Below, piece after piece: positions 40,323 through 53,083 of a stretch of DNA of 64,000 nt. The stretch covers positions 53,843,201 through 53,907,200 of the forward strand of contig OW388293.1 in NCBI GenBank assembly GCA_936450465.1, written 5' to 3'. Positions within the stretch are counted from its first letter, which is position 1; every line of letters starts with the position of its first letter. The translations under genes and the position numbers were made by a program. Under the pieces are notes generated by a model, which was not told the origin of the DNA, searched no databases, and saw only the letters and a program-made list of their open reading frames with translations. This stretch comes from Gibbula magus. Its lineage: Eukaryota > Mollusca > Gastropoda > Trochida > Trochidae.

Positions 40323-42207
40323 TTGGCCAATTTGGTCACGCGAACCTCTTTAACGGCGAATCTGGAGTCCAACTTAAGGAAGCTAGCGGGAATTCGAAAT
40401 GACCATTCGATAGATCACATTGTAATAGACATCTCAGCCAAGCTGGGTTCTGAAATATGCATTTTGAAGAAAGTTATCACGCTTGCTGTCAAGTAGTGTG
40501 GTTCTCGCACTTAGAATAATTTCCATGTTTTTTGGCCAATTTGGTCACGCGAACCTCTATAACGGCGAATCTGGAGTCCAACTGATGGAAGGTAGCGGGA
40601 TTTCGAAATGACCATTCGATAGATCACATTGTAATATACATCTCAGCCAAGTTTGGTTCTGAAATATGCATTTTGAAGAAAGTTATCACGCTTGCTGTCA
40701 AGTACTGTGGTTCTCGCACTTAGAAAAACGTCCATGTTTTTGGCCAATTTGGTCACGCGAACCTCTTTAACGGCGAATCTGGAGTCCAACTTAAGGAAGG
40801 TAGCGGGAATTCGAAATGACCATTCGATAGATCACATTGTAATATACATATCAGCCAAGTTTGGTTCTGAAATATGCATTTTGAAGAAAGTTATCACGCT
40901 TGCTTTCAAGTAGTGTGGTTCTCGCACTTAGTAAAATGTCCATGTTTTTTTACCAATTTGGTCACGCGAACCTCTTTAACGGCGAATCTGGAGTCCAACT
41001 TAAGGAAGGTAGCGGGAATTCGAAATGACCATTCGATGGATCACATTGTAATATACATATCAGCCAAGTTTGGTTCTGAAATAGGCATTTTGAAGAAAGT
41101 TATCACGCTTGCTGTCAAGTAGTGTGGTTATCGCACTTAGAATAATTTCCATGTTTTTTGGCCAATTTGGTCACGCGAACCTCTTTAACGGCGAATCTGG
41201 AGTCCAACTTAAGGAAGGTAGCGGGAATTCGAAATGACCATTCGATTGATCACATTGTAATATACATCTCAGCCAAGTTTGGTTCTGAAATATGCATTTT
41301 GAAGAAAGTTATCACGCTTGCTGTCAAGTAGTGTGGTTATCGCACTTAGTAAAATGTCCATGTTTTTTTACCAATTTGGTCACGCGAACCTCTTTAATGA
41401 TCTGGAGTCCAACTTAAGGAAGGTAGCGGGAATTCGAAATGACCATTCGATAGATCACATTGTAATATACATCTCAGCCAAGTTTTGTTCTGAAATATGC
41501 ATTTTGAAGAAAGTTATCACGCTTGCTGTCAAGTACTGTGTTTCTCGCACTTAGAATAATTTCCATGTTTTTTGGCCAATTTGGTCACGCGAACCTCTTT
41601 AACGGCGAATCTGGAGTCCAACTGAAGGAAGGTAGCGGGAATTCGAAATGACCATTCGATAGATCACATTGTAATATACATCTCAGCCAAGTTTGGTTCT
41701 GAAATATGCATTTTGAAGAAAGTTATCACGCTTGCTTTCAAGTAGTGTGGTTCTCGCACTTAGTAAAATGTCCATGTTTTTTTTACCAATTTGGTCACGC
41801 GAACCTCTTTAAAGGCGAATCTGGAGTCCAACTTAAGGAAGGTAGCGGGAATTCGAATCGACCATTCGGTAGATCACATTGTAATATACATCTCAGCCAA
41901 GTTTGGTTCTGAAATATGCATTTTGAAGAAAGTTATCACGCTTGCTGTCAAGTAGTGTGTTTCTCGCACTTAGAATAATTTCAATGTTTTTTGGCCAATT
42001 TGGTCACGCGAACCTCTTTAACGGCGAATCTGGAGTCCAACTTAAGGAAGGTAGCGGGAATTCGAAATGACCATTCGATAGATCACATTGTAATATACAT
42101 CTCAGCCAAGTTTGGTTCTGAAATATGCATTTTGAAGAATTGAAGAAAGTTATCACGCTTGCTGTCAAGTACTGTGTTTCTCGCACTTAGAATAATTTCC
42201 ATGTTTT
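40323..42207 (+). repeat. Domain B block 2, 9-mer (1,885 bp)
   Basis: Order: alpha; beta; a monomer after 'agaaaaacgtcc' with a T5 run (about 40,740); a Q monomer with 'gatggatcac' and 'aataggcatttt'; a 'gattgatcac' monomer; a Q monomer with the net 4-bp deletion (about 41,395); 'aactgaagg'; a Q monomer with 'ctctttaaaggcg' and 'ttcgaatcgacc'; and the 8-bp-duplication monomer. 9 x 209 minus 4 plus 8 gives 1,885, matching the spacing of the duplication sites (40,247 to 42,132). Confidence 0.87.
41391..41404 (+). other. Net 4-bp deletion marker, copy 1 of 9
   Basis: 'ctctttaacggcgaatctgg' is replaced by 'ctctttaatgatctgg' in a Q-type monomer. Other copies lie near 43,281, 44,741, 45,991, 47,877, 51,017, 54,156, 55,824 and 57,073. 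The same change in nine places, always in a Q monomer, indicates one origin followed by block copying. Confidence 0.9.
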
Positions 42208-45200
42208 TTGGCCAATTTGGTCACGCGAACCTCTTTAACGGCGAATCTGGAGTCCAACTTAAGGAAGCTAGCGGGAATTCGAAATGACCATTCGATAGAT
42301 CACATTGTAATTGACATCTCAGCCAAGCTGGGTTCTGAAATATGCATTTTGAAGAAAGTTATCACGCTTGCTGTCAAGTAGTGTGGTTCTCGCACTTAGA
42401 ATAATTTCCATGTTTTTTGGCCAATTTGGTCACGCGAACCTCTATAACGGCGAATCTGGAGTCCAACTGATGGAAGGTAGCGGGATTTCGAAATGACCAT
42501 TCGATAGATCACATTGTAATATACATCTCAGCCAAGTTTGGTTCTGAAATATGCATTTTGAAGAAAGTTATCACGCTTGCTGTCAAGTACTGTGGTTCTC
42601 GCACTTAGAAAAACGTCCATGTTTTTGGCCAATTTGGTCACGCGAACCTCTTTAACGGCGAATCTGGAGTCCAACTTAAGGAAGGTAGCGGGAATTCGAA
42701 ATGACCATTCGATGGATCACATTGTAATATACATATCAGCCAAGTTTGGTTCTGAAATAGGCATTTTGAAGAAAGTTATCACGCTTGCTGTCAAGTAGTG
42801 TGGTTATCGCACTTAGTAAAATGTCCATGTTTTTTTTACAAATTTGGTCACGCGAACCTCTTTAACGGCGAATCTGGAGTCCAACTTAAGGAAGGTAGCG
42901 GGAATTCGAAATGACCATTCGATGGATCACATTGTAATATACATATCAGCCAAGTTTGGTTCTGAAATAGGCATTTTGAAGAAAGTTATCACGCTTGCTG
43001 TCAAGTAGTGTGGTTATCGCACTTAGAATAATTTCCATGTTTTTTGGCCAATTTGGTCACGCGAACCTCTTTAACGGCGAATCTGGAGTCCAACTTAAGG
43101 AAGGTAGCGGGAATTCGAAATGACCATTCGATTGATCACATTGTAATATACATCTCAGCCAAGTTTGGTTCTGAAATATGCATTTTGAAGAAAGTTATCA
43201 CGCTTGCTGTCAAGTAGTGTGGTTATCGCACTTAGTAAAATGTCCATGTTTTTTTACCAATTTGGTCACGCGAACCTCTTTAATGATCTGGAGTCCAACT
43301 TAAGGAAGGTAGCGGGAATTCGAAATGACCATTCGATAGATCACATTGTAATATACATCTCAGCCAAGTTTTGTTCTGAAATATGCATTTTGAAGAAAGT
43401 TATCACGCTTGCTGTCAAGTACTGTGTTTCTCGCACTTAGAATAATTTCCATGTTTTTTGGCCAATTTGGTCACGCGAACCTCTTTAACGGCGAATCTGG
43501 AGTCCAACTGAAGGAAGGTAGCGGGAATTCGAAATGACCATTCGATAGATCACATTGTAATTTACATCTCAGCCATGCTTGGTTCTGAAATATGCATTTT
43601 GAAGAAAGTTATCACGCTTGCTGTCAAGTAGCGTGGTTCTCGCACTTAGAATAATTTCCATGTTTTTTGGCCAATTTGGTCACGCGAACCTCTTTAACGG
43701 CGAATCTGGTGTCCAACTTAAGGAAGGTAGCGGGAATTCGAAATGACCATTCGATAGATCACATTGTAATATACATCTCAGCCAAGTTTGGTTCTGAAAT
43801 ATGCATTTTGAAGAAAGTTATCACGCTTGCTGTCAAGTACTGTGTTTCTCGCACTTAGAATAATTTCCACGTTTTTTGGCCAATTTGGTCACGCGAACCT
43901 CTTTAACGGCGAATCTGGAGTCCAACTTAAGGAAGGTAGCGGGAATTCGAATTGACCATTCGATGGATCACATTGTAATATACATCTCAGCCAAGTTTGG
44001 TTCTGAAATATGCAGTTTGAAGAAAATTATCACACTTGCTGTCAAGTAGTGTGGTTCTCGCACTTAGAATAATTTCCATGTTTTTTGGCCAATTTGGTCA
44101 CGCGAACCTCTTTAACGGCGAATCTGGAGTCCAACTTAAGGAAGGTAGCGGGAATTCGAAATGACCATTCGATAGATCACATTGTAATATACATATCAGC
44201 CAAGTTTGGTTCTGAAATATGCATTTTGAAGAAAGTTATCACGCTTGCTTTCAAGTAGTGTGGTTCTCGCACTTAGTAAAATGTCCATGTTTTTTTACCA
44301 ATTTGGTCACGCGAACCTCTTTAACGGCGAATCTGGAGTCCAACTTAAGGAAGGTAGCGGGAATTCGAAATGACCATTCGATGGATCACATTGTAATATA
44401 CATATCAGCCAAGTTTGGTTCTGAAATAGGCATTTTGAAGAAAGTTATCACGCTTGCTGTCAAGTAGTGTGGTTATCGCACTTAGAATAATTTCCATGTT
44501 TTTTGGCCAATTTGGTCACGCGAACCTCTTTAACGGCGAATCTGGAGTCCAACTTAAGGAAGGTAGCGGGAATTCGAAATGACCATTCGATTGATCACAT
44601 TGTAATATACATCTCAGCCAAGTTTGGTTCTGAAATATGCATTTTGAAGAAAGTTATCACGCTTGCTGTCAAGTAGTGTGGTTATCGCACTTAGTAAAAT
44701 GTCCATGTTTTTTTACCAATTTGGTCACGCGAACCTCTTTAATGATCTGGAGTCCAACTTAAGGAAGGTAGCGGGAATTCGAAATGACCATTCGATAGAT
44801 CACATTGTAATATACATCTCAGCCAAGTTTTGTTCTGAAATATGCATTTTGAAGAAAGTTATCACGCTTGCTGTCAAGTACTGTGTTTCTCGCACTTAGA
44901 ATAATTTCCATGTTTTTTGGCCAATTTGGTCACGCGAACCTCTTTAACGGCGAATCTGGAGTCCAACTGAAGGAAGGTAGCGGGAATTCGAAATGACCAT
45001 TCGATAGATCACATTGTAATATACATCTCAGCCAAGTTTGGTTCTGAAATATGCATTTTGAAGAAAGTTATCACGCTTGCTTTCAAGTAGTGTGGTTCTC
45101 GCACTTAGTAAAATGTCCATGTTTTTTTTACCAATTTGGTCACGCGAACCTCTTTAACGGCGAATCTGGAGTCCAACTTAAGGAAGGTAGCGGGAATTCG

Positions 45201-46803
45201 AATCGACCATTCGGTAGATCACATCGTAATATACATCTCAGCCAAGTTTGGTTCTGAAATATGCATTTTGAAGAAAGTTATCACGCTTGCTGTCAAGTAG
45301 TGTGGTTCTCGCACTTAGAATAATTTCCATGTTTTTTGGCCAATTTGGTCACGCGAACCTCTTTAACGGCGAATCTGGAGTCCAACTTAAGGAAGGTAGC
45401 GGGAATTCGAAATGACCATTCGATAGATCACATTGTAATATACATATCAGCCAAGTTTGGTTCTGAAATATGCATTTTGAAGAAAGTTATCACGCTTGCT
45501 TTCAAGTAGTGTGGTTCTCGCACTTAGTAAAATGTCCATGTTTTTTTACCAATTTGGTCACGCGAACCTCTTTAACGGCGAATCTGGAGTCCAACTTAAG
45601 GAAGGTAGCGGGAATTCGAAATGACCATTCGATGGATCACATTGTAATATACATATCAGCCAAGTTTGGTTCTGAAATAGGCATTTTGAAGAAAGTTATC
45701 ACGCTTGCTGTCAAGTAGTGTGGTTATCGCACTTAGAATAATTTCCATGTTTTTTGGCCAATTTGGTCACGCGAACCTCTTTAACGGCGAATCTGGAGTC
45801 CAACTTAAGGAAGGTAGCGGGAATTCGAAATGACCATTCGATTGATCACATTGTAATATACATCTCAGCCAAGTTTGGTTCTGAAATATGCATTTTGAAG
45901 AAAGTTATCACGCTTGCTGTCAAGTAGTGTGGTTATCGCACTTAGTAAAATGTCCATGTTTTTTTACCAATTTGGTCACGCGAACCTCTTTAATGATCTG
46001 GAGTCCAACTTAAGGAAGGTAGCGGGAATTCGAAATGACCATTCGATAGATCACATTGTAATATACATCTCAGCCAAGTTTTGTTCTGAAATATGCATTT
46101 TGAAGAAAGTTATCACGCTTGCTGTCAAGTACTGTGTTTCTCGCACTTAGAATAATTTCCATGTTTTTTGGCCAATTTGGTCACGCGAACCTCTTTAACG
46201 GCGAATCTGGAGTCCAACTGAAGGAAGGTAGCGGGAATTCGAAATGACCATTCGATAGATCACATTGTAATATACATCTCAGCCAAGTTTGGTTCTGAAA
46301 TATGCATTTTGAAGAAAGTTATCACGCTTGCTTTCAAGTAGTGTGGTTCTCGCACTTAGTAAAATGTCCATGTTTTTTTTACCAATTTGGTCACGCGAAC
46401 CTCTTTAAAGGCGAATCTGGAGTCCAACTTAAGGAAGGTAGCGGGAATTCGAATCGACCATTCGGTAGATCACATTGTAATATACATCTCAGCCAAGTTT
46501 GGTTCTGAAATATGCATTTTGAAGAAAGTTATCACGCTTGCTGTCAAGTAGTGTGTTTCTCGCACTTAGAATAATTTCAATGTTTTTTGGCCAATTTGGT
46601 CACGCGAACCTCTTTAACGGCGAATCTGGAGTCCAACTTAAGGAAGGTAGCGGGAATTCGAAATGACCATTCGATAGATCACATTGTAATATACATCTCA
46701 GCCAAGTTTGGTTCTGAAATATGCATTTTGAAGAATTGAAGAAAGTTATCACGCTTGCTGTCAAGTACTGTGTTTCTCGCACTTAGAATAATTTCCATGT
46801 TTT
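42208..46803 (+). repeat. Domain B block 3, 22-mer (4,596 bp)
   Basis: Bounded by alpha monomers and by 8-bp-duplication sites at 42,132 and 46,728. It contains three copies of the 4-bp deletion (about 43,281, 44,741 and 45,991). Its first part (42,208 to about 44,080) is the template of block 4 at offset 4,596 (43,204/47,800 and 43,667/48,263). Its last part, 45,914-46,803, ends like block 2. The block looks like a fusion of a 15-mer-like head and repeated 9-mer-like tails. Confidence 0.83.
45336..45544 (+). repeat. Reference domain B monomer with its internal motifs
   Basis: A typical B monomer. T6 run ending at 45,337, followed by the 8-bp palindrome 'ttggccaa' (45,336-45,343) and the dyad 'ccaatttgg'. 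EcoRI site 'gaattc' at 45,403-45,408 overlaps BstBI 'ttcgaa' at 45,406-45,411. 'atgcattttgaagaaag' follows downstream. A consensus of this type has 84 G+C in 209 and 9 CpG. No function is claimed for the motifs; the restriction sites should give a 209-bp ladder from domain B. Confidence 0.8.
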
Positions 46804-49800
46804 TTGGCCAATTTGGTCACGCGAACCTCTTTAACGGCGAATCTGGAGTCCAACTTAAGGAAGCTAGCGGGAATTCGAAATGACCATTCGATAGATCACA
46901 TTGTAATTGACATCTCAGCCAAGCTGGGTTCTGAAATATGCATTTTGAAGAAAGTTATCACGCTTGCTGTCAAGTAGTGTGGTTCTCGCACTTAGAATAA
47001 TTTCCATGTTTTTTGGCCAATTTGGTCACGCGAACCTCTATAACGGCGAATCTGGAGTCCAACTGATGGAAGGTAGCGGGATTTCGAAATGACCATTCGA
47101 TAGATCACATTGTAATATACATCTCAGCCAAGTTTGGTTCTGAAATATGCATTTTGAAGAAAGTTATCACGCTTGCTGTCAAGTACTGTGGTTCTCGCAC
47201 TTAGAAAAACGTCCATGTTTTTGGCCAATTTGGTCACGCGAACCTCTTTAACGGCGAATCTGGAGTCCAACTTAAGGAAGGTAGCGGGAATTCGAAATGA
47301 CCATTCGATGGATCACATTGTAATATACATATCAGCCAAGTTTGGTTCTGAAATAGGCATTTTGAAGAAAGTTATCACGCTTGCTGTCAAGTAGTGTGGT
47401 TATCGCACTTAGTAAAATGTCCATGTTTTTTTTACAAATTTGGTCACGCGAACCTCTTTAACGGCGAATCTGGAGTCCAACTTAAGGAAGGTAGCGGGAA
47501 TTCGAAATGACCATTCGATTGATCACATTGTAATATACATATCAGCCAAGTTTGGTTCTGAAATAGGCATTTTGAAGAAAGTTATCACGCTTGCTGTCAA
47601 GTAGTGTGGTTATCGCACTTAGAATAATTTCCATGTTTTTTGGCCAATTTGGTCACGCGAACCTCTTTAACGGCGAATCTGGAGTCCAACTTAAGGAAGG
47701 TAGCGGGAATTCGAAATGACCATTCGATTGATCACATTGTAATATACATCTCAGCCAAGTTTGGTTCTGAAATATGCATTTTGAAGAAAGTTATCACGCT
47801 TGCTGTCAAGTAGTGTGGTTATCGCACTTAGTAAAATGTCCATGTTTTTTTACCAATTTGGTCACGCGAACCTCTTTAATGATCTGGAGTCCAACTTAAG
47901 GAAGGTAGCGGGAATTCGAAATGACCATTCGATAGATCACATTGTAATATACATCTCAGCCAAGTTTTGTTCTGAAATATGCATTTTGAAGAAAGTTATC
48001 ACGCTTGCTGTCAAGTACTGTGTTTCTCGCACTTAGAATAATTTCCATGTTTTTTGGCCAATTTGGTCACGCGAACCTCTTTAACGGCGAATCTGGAGTC
48101 CAACTGAAGGAAGGTAGCGGGAATTCGAAATGACCATTCGATAGATCACATTGTAATTTACATCTCAGCCATGCTTGGTTCTGAAATATGCATTTTGAAG
48201 AAAGTTATCACGCTTGCTGTCAAGTAGCGTGGTTCTCGCACTTAGAATAATTTCCATGTTTTTTGGCCAATTTGGTCACGCGAACCTCTTTAACGGCGAA
48301 TCTGGTGTCCAACTTAAGGAAGGTAGCGGGAATTCGAAATGACCATTCGATAGATCACATTGTAATATACATCTCAGCCAAGTTTGGTTCTGAAATATGC
48401 ATTTTGAAGAAAGTTATCACGCTTGCTGTCAAGTACTGTGTTTCTCGCACTTAGAATAATTTCCACGTTTTTTGGCCAATTTGGTCACGCGAACCTCTTT
48501 AACGGCGAATCTGGAGTCCAACTTAAGGAAGGTAGCGGGAATTCGAATTGACCATTCGATGGATCACATTGTAATATACATCTCAGCCAAGTTTGGTTCT
48601 GAAATATGCAGTTTGAAGAAAATTATCACACTTGCTGTCAAGTAGTGTGGTTCTCGCACTTAGAATAATTTCCATGTTTTTTGGCCAATTTGGTCACGCG
48701 AACCTCTTTAACGGCGAATCTGGAGTCCAACTTAAGGAAGGTAGCGGGCATTGGATATGACCATTCGATAGATCACATTGTAATATACATCTTAGCCAAG
48801 TTTGGTTCTGAAATATGCATTTTGAAGAAAGTTATCACGCTTGCTGTCAAGTAGCGTGGTTCTCGCACTTAGAATAATTTCCATGTTTTTTGGCCAATTT
48901 GGTCACGCGAACCTCTTTAACGGCGAATCTGGTGTCCAACTTAAGGAAGGTAGCGGGAATTCGAAATGACCATTCGATAGATCACATTGTAATATACATC
49001 TCAGCCAAGTTTGGTTCTGAAATATGCATTTTGAAGAAAGTTATCACGCTTGCTGTCAAGTACTGTGTTTCTCGCACTTAGAATAATTTCCACGTTTTTT
49101 GGCCAATTTGGTCACGCGAACCTCTTTAACGGCGAATCTGGAGTCCAACTTAAGGAAGGTAGCGGGAATTCGAATTGACCATTCGATGGATCACATTGTA
49201 ATATACATCTCAGCCAAGTTTGGTTCTGAAATATGACTTTTGAAGAAAGTTATCACGCTTGCTGTCAAGTACTGTGTTTCTCGCACTTAGAATAATTTCC
49301 ATGTTTTTTGGCCAATTTGGTCACGCGAACCTCTTTAACGGCGAATCTTGAGTCCAACTGAAGGAAGGTAGCGGGAATTCGAAATGACCATTCGATAGAT
49401 CACATTGTAATATACATCTCAGCCAAGTTTGGTTCTGAAATATGCATTTTGAAGAAAGTTATCACGCTTGCTTTCAAGTAGTGTGGTTCTCGCACTTAGT
49501 AAAATGTCCATGTTTTTTTTACCAATTTGGTCACGCGAACCTCTTTAACGGCGAATCTGGAGTCCAACTTAAGGAAGGTAGCGGGAATTCGAATCGACCA
49601 TTCGGTAGATCACATTGTAATATACATCTCAGCCAAGTTTGGTTCTGAAATATGCATTTTGAAGAAAGTTATCACGCTTGCTGTCAAGTAGTGTGTTTCT
49701 CGCACTTAGAATAATTTCAATGTTTTTTGGCCAATTTGGTCACGCGAACCTCTTTAACGGCGAATCTGGAGTCCAACTTAAGGAAGGTAGCGGGAATTCG

Positions 49801-49943
49801 AAATGAACATTCGATAGATCACATTGTAATATACATCTCAGCCAAGTTTGGTTCTGAAATATGCATTTTGAAGAATTGAAGAAAGTTATCACGCTTGCTG
49901 TCAAGTACTGTGTTTCTCGCACTTAGAATAATTTCCATGTTTT
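46804..49943 (+). repeat. Domain B block 4, 15-mer HOR (3,140 bp), copy 1
   Basis: Monomer order: alpha; beta; 'aaaaacg' (T5); 'tttacaaatttgg'; 'gattgatcac'; Q with 4-bp deletion (47,877); 'aactgaagg' with 'gtaatttacatc'; 'ctggtgtcc'; 'ccacg' with 'ttcgaattgacc'; chimeric A-like (about 48,681-48,889); 'ctggtgtcc'; 'ccacg' ending 'atatgacttttg'; 'gaatcttgag' with 'aactgaagg'; Q with 'ttcgaatcgacc'; 8-bp duplication (49,868). 15 x 209 minus 4 plus 8 plus 1 gives 3,140. Confidence 0.9.
48749..48793 (+). other. A-like tract inside a domain B monomer (chimera 1 of 9)
   Basis: The core reads 'gcattggatatgacc' and 45 bp later 'cttagcc', both domain A states (for example 31,596 and 32,431). The same monomer ends with the B-type 'gtagcgtggttctcgc'. 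Diagnostic bases are c48749, t48756 and t48793. Other tracts: 51,889-51,933, 55,028-55,072, 56,069-56,113, 57,736-57,780, 58,363-58,407, 60,453-60,497, 61,289-61,333 and 61,916-61,960. Gene conversion, or retention of an ancestral type, would both explain this. Confidence 0.8.
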
Positions 49944-52900
49944 TTGGCCAATTTGGTCACGCGAACCTCTTTAACGGCGAATCTGGAGTCCAACTTAAGG
50001 AAGCTAGCGGGAATTCGAAATGACCATTCGATAGATCACATTGTAATTGACATCTCAGCCAAGCTGGGTTCTGAAATATGCATTTTGAAGAAAGTTATCA
50101 CGCTTGCTGTCAAGTAGTGTGGTTCTCGCACTTAGAATAATTTCCATGTTTTTTGGCCAATTTGGTCACGCGAACCTCTATAACGGCGAATCTGGAGTCC
50201 AACTGATGGAAGGTAGCGGGATTTCGAAATGACCATTCGATAGATCACATTGTAATATACATCTCAGCCAAGTTTGGTTCTGAAATATGCATTTTGAAGA
50301 AAGTTATCACGCTTGCTGTCAAGTACTGTGGTTCTCGCACTTAGAAAAACGTCCATGTTTTTGGCCAATTTGGTCACGCGAACCTCTTTAACGGCGAATC
50401 TGGAGTCCAACTTAAGGAAGGTAGCGGGAATTCGAAATGACCATTCGATGGATCACATTGTAATATACATATCAGCCAAGTTTGGTTCTGAAATAGGCAT
50501 TTTGAAGAAAGTTATCACGCTTGCTGTCAAGTAGTGTGGTTATCGCACTTAGTAAAATGTCCATGTTTTTTTTACAAATTTGGTCACGCGAACCTCTTTA
50601 ACGGCGAATCTGGAGTCCAACTTAAGGAAGGTAGCGGGAATTCGAAATGACCATTCGATGGATCACATTGTAATATACATATCAGCCAAGTTTGGTTCTG
50701 AAATAGGCATTTTGAAGAAAGTTATCACGCTTGCTGTCAAGTAGTGTGGTTATCGCACTTAGAATAATTTCCATGTTTTTTGGCCAATTTGGTCACGCGA
50801 ACCTCTTTAACGGCGAATCTGGAGTCCAACTTAAGGAAGGTAGCGGGAATTCGAAATGACCATTCGATTGATCACATTGTAATATACATCTCAGCCAAGT
50901 TTGGTTCTGAAATATGCATTTTGAAGAAAGTTATCACGCTTGCTGTCAAGTAGTGTGGTTATCGCACTTAGTAAAATGTCCATGTTTTTTTACCAATTTG
51001 GTCACGCGAACCTCTTTAATGATCTGGAGTCCAACTTAAGGAAGGTAGCGGGAATTCGAAATGACCATTCGATAGATCACATTGTAATATACATCTCAGC
51101 CAAGTTTTGTTCTGAAATATGCATTTTGAAGAAAGTTATCACGCTTGCTGTCAAGTACTGTGTTTCTCGCACTTAGAATAATTTCCATGTTTTTTGGCCA
51201 ATTTGGTCACGCGAACCTCTTTAACGGCGAATCTGGAGTCCAACTGAAGGAAGGTAGCGGGAATTCGAAATGACCATTCGATAGATCACATTGTAATTTA
51301 CATCTCAGCCATGCTTGGTTCTGAAATATGCATTTTGAAGAAAGTTATCACGCTTGCTGTCAAGTAGCGTGGTTCTCGCACTTAGAATAATTTCCATGTT
51401 TTTTGGCCAATTTGGTCACGCGAACCTCTTTAACGGCGAATCTGGTGTCCAACTTAAGGAAGGTAGCGGGAATTCGAAATGACCATTCGATAGATCACAT
51501 TGTAATATACATCTCAGCCAAGTTTGGTTCTGAAATATGCATTTTGAAGAAAGTTATCACGCTTGCTGTCAAGTACTGTGTTTCTCGCACTTAGAATAAT
51601 TTCCACGTTTTTTGGCCAATTTGGTCACGCGAACCTCTTTAACGGCGAATCTGGAGTCCAACTTAAGGAAGGTAGCGGGAATTCGAATTGACCATTCGAT
51701 GGATCACATTGTAATATACATCTCAGCCAAGTTTGGTTCTGAAATATGCAGTTTGAAGAAAATTATCACACTTGCTGTCAAGTAGTGTGGTTCTCGCACT
51801 TAGAATAATTTCCATGTTTTTTGGCCAATTTGGTCACGCGAACCTCTTTAACGGCGAATCTGGAGTCCAACTTAAGGAAGGTAGCGGGCATTGGATATGA
51901 CCATTCGATAGATCACATTGTAATATACATCTTAGCCAAGTTTGGTTCTGAAATATGCATTTTGAAGAAAGTTATCACGCTTGCTGTCAAGTAGCGTGGT
52001 TCTCGCACTTAGAATAATTTCCATGTTTTTTGGCCAATTTGGTCACGCGAACCTCTTTAACGGCGAATCTGGTGTCCAACTTAAGGAAGGTAGCGGGAAT
52101 TCGAAATGACCATTCGATAGATCACATTGTAATATACATCTCAGCCAAGTTTGGTTCTGAAATATGCATTTTGAAGAAAGTTATCACGCTTGCTGTCAAG
52201 TACTGTGTTTCTCGCACTTAGAATAATTTCCACGTTTTTTGGCCAATTTGGTCACGCGAACCTCTTTAACGGCGAATCTGGAGTCCAACTTAAGGAAGGT
52301 AGCGGGAATTCGAATTGACCATTCGATGGATCACATTGTAATATACATCTCAGCCAAGTTTGGTTCTGAAATATGACTTTTGAAGAAAGTTATCACGCTT
52401 GCTGTCAAGTACTGTGTTTCTCGCACTTAGAATAATTTCCATGTTTTTTGGCCAATTTGGTCACGCGAACCTCTTTAACGGCGAATCTTGAGTCCAACTG
52501 AAGGAAGGTAGCGGGAATTCGAAATGACCATTCGATAGATCACATTGTAATATACATCTCAGCCAAGTTTGGTTCTGAAATATGCATTTTGAAGAAAGTT
52601 ATCACGCTTGCTTTCAAGTAGTGTGGTTCTCGCACTTAGTAAAATGTCCATGTTTTTTTTACCAATTTGGTCACGCGAACCTCTTTAACGGCGAATCTGG
52701 AGTCCAACTTAAGGAAGGTAGCGGGAATTCGAATCGACCATTCGGTAGATCACATTGTAATATACATCTCAGCCAAGTTTGGTTCTGAAATATGCATTTT
52801 GAAGAAAGTTATCACGCTTGCTGTCAAGTAGTGTGTTTCTCGCACTTAGAATAATTTCAATGTTTTTTGGCCAATTTGGTCACGCGAACCTCTTTAACGG

Positions 52901-53083
52901 CGAATCTGGAGTCCAACTTAAGGAAGGTAGCGGGAATTCGAAATGAACATTCGATAGATCACATTGTAATATACATCTCAGCCAAGTTTGGTTCTGAAAT
53001 ATGCATTTTGAAGAATTGAAGAAAGTTATCACGCTTGCTGTCAAGTACTGTGTTTCTCGCACTTAGAATAATTTCCATGTTTT
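49944..53083 (+). repeat. Domain B block 5, 15-mer HOR (3,140 bp), copy 2
   Basis: Same 15 monomers in the same order as 46,804-49,943. Every marker is displaced by 3,140 bp: 4-bp deletion 47,877/51,017, chimera 48,749/51,889, 8-bp duplication 49,868/53,008. The one difference noticed is T at 47,520 against G at 50,660 ('gattgatc'/'gatggatc'). Both final monomers read 'gaacattcg', where the equivalent before 46,804 reads 'gaccattcg', which ties these two copies together. Confidence 0.9.

Noticed and set aside
45336..45350. CArG box or CCAAT box at 'ggccaatttgg'
   Set aside because: The W stretch between CC and GG is five bases rather than six, and a CCAAT core alone in a repeated unit is not evidence of a promoter.
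45390..45410. CENP-B box
   Set aside because: 'taaggaaggtagcggga' shares the CGGGA end with the mammalian box but lacks the required TTCG at its start and the central A. I do not count it as a match.
48793..48868. tRNA gene
   Set aside because: Only A-box-like and partial B-box-like strings are present. The flanks do not pair as an acceptor stem and I could not fold an anticodon or T arm. It is kept only as a low-interest finding.
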